The notes below the pieces were generated by a model. The model saw only the letters and a program-made list of their open reading frames with translations, was not told the DNA's origin and did no database searches. From Neomesorhizobium albiziae (GTDB lineage Bacteria > Pseudomonadota > Alphaproteobacteria > Rhizobiales > Rhizobiaceae), in assembly GCF_900114255.1 (NCBI RefSeq), contig NZ_FOSL01000018.1, positions 1-64,000 of the forward strand: a stretch of DNA of 64,000 nt, read 5' to 3'. A program made the position numbers and the translations under genes. This document shows positions 61,086-64,000 of this stretch, piece after piece (within the stretch, counting starts at the first letter, position 1; each line of letters opens with the position of its first letter).

Positions 61086-61771
61086 AACGATCGCGTATCA
61101 ACGAAATCATCCGCGAGGGCGATGCCTTCATCCGCTCGTTCGGCTACATCATGCCGCCTTTCGCCTACTGGTCGCCGGATGTGCTGAAGGAACGGCGGCC
61201 GGCCGGCATCGTCGACGCACGGCTCGGCTGGGACATCACCGACTATGGCCAGGAGAAATTCGACGAACTCGGGCTGTTCCTGTTCACGGTACGCAACGGC
61301 AGGGCCGAAGACCTGACGCGCGGCACCGGAATGCTCTACGCCGAAAAGATCATGATCTCTCGCAAGGACCAGCTTTCGCCGATGCACCGGCATATCGTGA
61401 AGGCCGAAGACATCATCAACCGCGGCGGCGGCAAGCTGGTGCTCGAGCTCTTCATGTCGCGTCCGGACGGCAGCGTCGACGACCAGGCCGAGGTTTCGGT
61501 GCCGACCGATGGCGTGGTCCGCACCATGCCGGCGGGCAGCCTGCTCAAGCTCGATCCGGGCGAGAGCGTGACCCTGTTGCCTGGCGTCTGGCATGCATTC
61601 TGGGGCGAGGGCGGCGACGTGCTGATCGGCGAAGTGTCGACAGTGAACGACGACCTGACCGACAACATCTTCGCGCAGAAGATCGGCCGGTTCTCGAACA
61701 TCGAGGAGGATGAAGCGCCGCTCCACCTCCTCGTCTCCGATTATGACCGCTACATAGACGGCAAAGGCTGA
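61082..61771 (+). CDS. D-lyxose/D-mannose isomerase-like cupin enzyme
   Basis: A 229-residue cupin. The metal-binding residues of D-lyxose isomerases appear as His102 and His104 (MHRHIV), Glu109 (KAED) and His171 (GVWHAFWGEGG); length matches that family. It would interconvert D-lyxose/D-xylulose and D-mannose/D-fructose. It is the last gene of the sugar operon, and its stop codon touches a 142-base palindrome. No kinase for the resulting ketose is in the operon, so a general fructokinase or xylulokinase elsewhere would be needed. Confidence 0.85.
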   Translation: MKRSRINEIIREGDAFIRSFGYIMPPFAYWSPDVLKERRPAGIVDARLGWDITDYGQEKFDELGLFLFTVRNGRAEDLTRGTGMLYAEKIMISRKDQLSPMHRHIVKAEDIINRGGGKLVLELFMSRPDGSVDDQAEVSVPTDGVVRTMPAGSLLKLDPGESVTLLPGVWHAFWGEGGDVLIGEVSTVNDDLTDNIFAQKIGRFSNIEEDEAPLHLLVSDYDRYIDGKG

Positions 61772-61912
61772 GAGACCGTTGAAAATCCGTGATGGCGGGC
61801 TGCAAATGGCGATTTCTGCGCTTCCGGTGCTCACGTACCAAATGTACGCTGCGCTCCGGTTCTCGAAATCACCATTTTCGCCACGCCCTGACGGATTTTT
61901 CAAACGGTCTCT
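61771..61912. repeat. Long nested palindrome between convergent genes
   Basis: Outer arms GAGACCGTT/AACGGTCTC and GAAAATCCGT/ACGGATTTTTC, then GATTTC/GAAATC, CCGG/CCGG and CGTAC/GTACG in the centre, so the whole stretch can fold into one long hairpin. It lies between the isomerase and dioxygenase genes, which converge, and likely terminates both. Confidence 0.8.
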
Positions 61913-61940
61913 GATCAAGCCGATCCTTTCCGATTTGAGG

Positions 61941-62885
61941 TCAGTGCCAGTTCTTCAGGCCGAGCAGTTTTTCGCCGAGCGGCGAGAGCTTGGCCGTTTG
62001 CGCATTCTTCTTTTCCCAGTCGCGCGGGTCGCCCGGGAAGGAAGCCCGCTTCGGCGCTTCCAGGTCGCGCCATGAGCTGATGCGTTCGGTGCGCTCGACC
62101 AGATCGTCCTCGTCGGCCGGGAACATCGAAATATACTGCGCCATGCGGACGCGGTCCTTCGACCGGTTGGGCCGCACGCCATGCGCCAAAAGCGTGTTGA
62201 AGATCAGGAGGTCACCGGGGTTCATCTCGATATTGGTGATGGTCAGGCCGGTGAGGTCGGGATGATGCGGGTCGCGGTCCGTCGGCTGGGTCTTTTCCCA
62301 TTCGTCGAAATTGGCAAACAATTCGGGAATGCACTGGAAGCCGCCGATGTCGCCATCCTGCCTGACCAGTGAAAGCACGCCCTGGACGCCGATCGGCAAG
62401 GGCCGCAGCGAGGTGTCGCTGTCCCAGTGGATAAAGCCGTTGACGTTGCCCGGCGTCTGCTTGGGCGGATTGAGATTGGCGCGGTCGATGGCGACCCACA
62501 GCTCTTCCATGTCCCAGATGTCGACGAAGGCGTCATAGACGCGCTGTACCTGGCGGTTATCCCAGAGATACTGGTGGTTGTAGATTTCCACCATGCCGGC
62601 GCCGTTCAGCTCCTTCATCTGGTGGTCGCGCCGCTGCGGCGCGTACCATGTCGACGGGTCGTTGGGATCCTTTTCGTCAAAGCGCCAAAGCAAATCCACG
62701 AGCCGCTGGACATGATCCTGCGGCACTGCATCGCGAACAATCACATAACCCTTGGTTGTCCAGTGCTCCCAGTCCGCCGGACTCAAGACCCGGAGCGGCA
62801 ATTTCTTGACGATGTCCTTGAGCTGCGTGGTGACCTTCTTGGACGTCGGATGGCTGTCCTTCTTCAAATCGGTCGCGTGAGCCAT
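61941..62885 (-). CDS. Phytanoyl-CoA dioxygenase (PhyH) family protein
   Basis: A 314-residue cytoplasmic Fe(II)/2-oxoglutarate-dependent oxygenase. The metal triad is His153-x-Asp155 (FIHWDSDT) and His235 (LLAHGVRPNRS), with Arg245 or Arg247 nearby for 2-oxoglutarate. The C-terminal tail (SSWRDLEAPKRASFPGDPRD) is family-specific. The substrate is unknown; bacterial relatives hydroxylate ectoine, amino acids or other small molecules. The divergent AraC gene 128 bases away is the likely regulator. It is convergent with the sugar operon, so a link to that sugar is possible but not shown. Confidence 0.88.
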   Translation of the reverse strand: MAHATDLKKDSHPTSKKVTTQLKDIVKKLPLRVLSPADWEHWTTKGYVIVRDAVPQDHVQRLVDLLWRFDEKDPNDPSTWYAPQRRDHQMKELNGAGMVEIYNHQYLWDNRQVQRVYDAFVDIWDMEELWVAIDRANLNPPKQTPGNVNGFIHWDSDTSLRPLPIGVQGVLSLVRQDGDIGGFQCIPELFANFDEWEKTQPTDRDPHHPDLTGLTITNIEMNPGDLLIFNTLLAHGVRPNRSKDRVRMAQYISMFPADEDDLVERTERISSWRDLEAPKRASFPGDPRDWEKKNAQTAKLSPLGEKLLGLKNWH

Positions 62886-63013
62886 GATCCTCTCCCATTT
62901 TGATCTGTCCGGTTGCGATGTCGGAGAAATATTAGCCCCTCGACCGGCGCAATGTTGTACTCGCCGTGCCGGTTCTGATACTATCTTGGCGTTCTCTTGG
63001 CGAAGTAGTCACA

Positions 63014-63883
63014 ATGAAGCCGGTTCTTGAAAAGGTGCAGCCGTCGCCCGACGCCTCCTGGGCCATGCTCAACCGGCGGCTGGACGACGAAATTCCGTTT
63101 CAGTGGCACCACCACCCGGAGCTGGAATTGACGCTGACGCTCAACTCGCGCGGCCAGCGCTTCATCGGCGATCACATCGGGACCTATGAGGACGGCGATC
63201 TCGTGCTTATCGGACCGAACCTTCCACACACCTGGTCCTCGACGGAGAAGGTGGACGCCGGCGCGCCGCACGTCGCGCTGGTGATGTGGCTTCGGCCCGA
63301 CTGGGCGAACGCGCTGAGCGAGACGTTCGTCGAGCTGAAGGCCATCGCGGCGATGCTGGAACGGGCGGTGACCGGGCTGGAATTCTCGCCCGATTTCGCC
63401 AGGCGGGTGCGGCCGATGATCGAGGATCTTTTCACGCGCGCGCCGGACGAACGGCTTCTTGGCCTGATGCAGGTTCTGAACATTCTGGCGCATGACCAGG
63501 ACGCGCTGCCCTTGGCCAGCCGCAGAAGCGCGCCGGCCGTCACCGGCACCGACCGGACGCGGATCGACCGCGTCCTCGATCACATTCATATCCACTATGC
63601 GTCGGGATTGTCGTTGTCGGAACTGGCCGATGTCGCCGCTCTCAGTCCATCCGGCCTGCACCGGCTTTTCCGGCGCCATACGCATGTGTCGATCTCCGAC
63701 TACATCATGCGGCTGAAGATTGGCGAAGCGTGCGCCATGCTGTCGGGCACGACAACGCCGATCGCGCATATTGCCGGCGCTGTCGGTTATCAGTCGCTCG
63801 CCAACTTCAACCGGCAGTTCAAGGCGCTGAAGGGTCTGACCCCGCGCGGCTATCGGCAAAGTTTTGGGACGACCGGCAAGTAA
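63014..63883 (+). CDS. AraC-family transcriptional regulator
   Basis: A 289-residue regulator. The N-terminal domain is a cupin-type effector-binding fold (FQWHHHPELELTLTLNSRGQ; EDGDLVLIGPNLPHTWS), with HHH and a late His that could bind a metal or sugar. The C-terminal AraC double helix-turn-helix contains ADVAALSPSGLHRLFRRHTH and the signature IAGAVGYQSLANFNRQFKAL. Start ATG 63014 was chosen; a longer frame from 62966 lacks support. It is divergent from the PhyH gene and probably controls it. Confidence 0.9.
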   Translation: MKPVLEKVQPSPDASWAMLNRRLDDEIPFQWHHHPELELTLTLNSRGQRFIGDHIGTYEDGDLVLIGPNLPHTWSSTEKVDAGAPHVALVMWLRPDWANALSETFVELKAIAAMLERAVTGLEFSPDFARRVRPMIEDLFTRAPDERLLGLMQVLNILAHDQDALPLASRRSAPAVTGTDRTRIDRVLDHIHIHYASGLSLSELADVAALSPSGLHRLFRRHTHVSISDYIMRLKIGEACAMLSGTTTPIAHIAGAVGYQSLANFNRQFKALKGLTPRGYRQSFGTTGK

Positions 63884-63917
63884 CGTTCCTGGGCTGCGTG
63901 TCGTGTACCAAAGACCC

Positions 63918-63961
63918 CCTCGCCGGTTTGCTGCGCAAACCACCTCTCCCCCGGGGCGAGG
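63918..63961. repeat. Interspersed repeat after the AraC gene
   Basis: CCTCGCC/GGCGAGG outer arms with GGTTTG/CAAACC inside and a CTCCCCC segment, resembling the CTCCCC/GGGGAG family elsewhere in the window. No gene is visible from 63884 to the window end. Confidence 0.6.
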
Positions 63962-64000
63962 ACCCAGGCTGGAAAGGTGCCGGCGTCGCGGCAGTGGTTC

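Overview
The window is GC-rich DNA from an alphaproteobacterium of the order Hyphomicrobiales, most likely Mesorhizobium or a close relative. The flagellar gene set is the main evidence. It combines visN/visR, the orphan regulator rem, motC and motE, flaF and flbT, a FlgJ without a muramidase domain and a separate transglycosylase, a combination typical of rhizobia. Many short interspersed palindromes of a kind common in mesorhizobial genomes point the same way. No rRNA, tRNA or CRISPR array was seen.

Layout. (1) 1-15.4 kb is mixed housekeeping and accessory DNA: the tail of an IS630-type transposase, a membrane protein with a 24-residue membrane peptide in front of it, an aminotransferase, two GNAT acetyltransferases, a CDF metal exporter, a small operon (BDH2-like SDR, tiny membrane protein, DenD-like dehydrogenase), a DUF1007/NicO nickel-cobalt export pair, a LysR regulator, an amidase carrying an in-frame repeat insertion, an ornithine/lysine decarboxylase behind a structured speF-type leader RNA, an SCP2 protein and an acyl-CoA dehydrogenase. 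(2) 15.4-54.2 kb is the flagellar/motility regulon: four minus-strand operons (flhA to a FliL-like ORF; flgE to fliQ; fliF to the transglycosylase; DUF1217 gene to fliP), the monocistronic rem and flagellin genes, one plus-strand operon (motA-fliM-fliN-fliG-flhB-orf146), and visN-visR. A non-flagellar EamA transporter/MocR regulator pair sits between fliQ and flhA. (3) 54.5-61.8 kb is a sugar-uptake locus: a LacI-family repressor facing a solute-binding protein, two permeases, an ATPase, an aldose 1-epimerase-like protein and a D-lyxose/D-mannose isomerase-like cupin. (4) 61.9-63.9 kb is a phytanoyl-CoA dioxygenase-type enzyme divergent from an AraC regulator.

How it works together. By analogy with Sinorhizobium, VisN/VisR should switch on rem, and Rem should switch on the flagellar operons. 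Five flagellar operon starts carry a shared element (consensus close to AGCTTCRCRCAAG on the coding strand) about 45-70 bases before the start codon, which makes it a candidate regulator or promoter site. In the sugar locus an identical 14-base operator, TTATATCGTTATAA, overlaps the likely -10 boxes of both the repressor gene and the transport operon. The ornithine decarboxylase leader has several helices and two segments complementary to the ribosome-binding region, which fits control of translation by the leader.

The least explained signals are the flagellar promoter motif, the tandem and nested palindromes (one inside the amidase gene), the speF-type leader and the small membrane peptides. 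Positions were read by eye; no database search was run.
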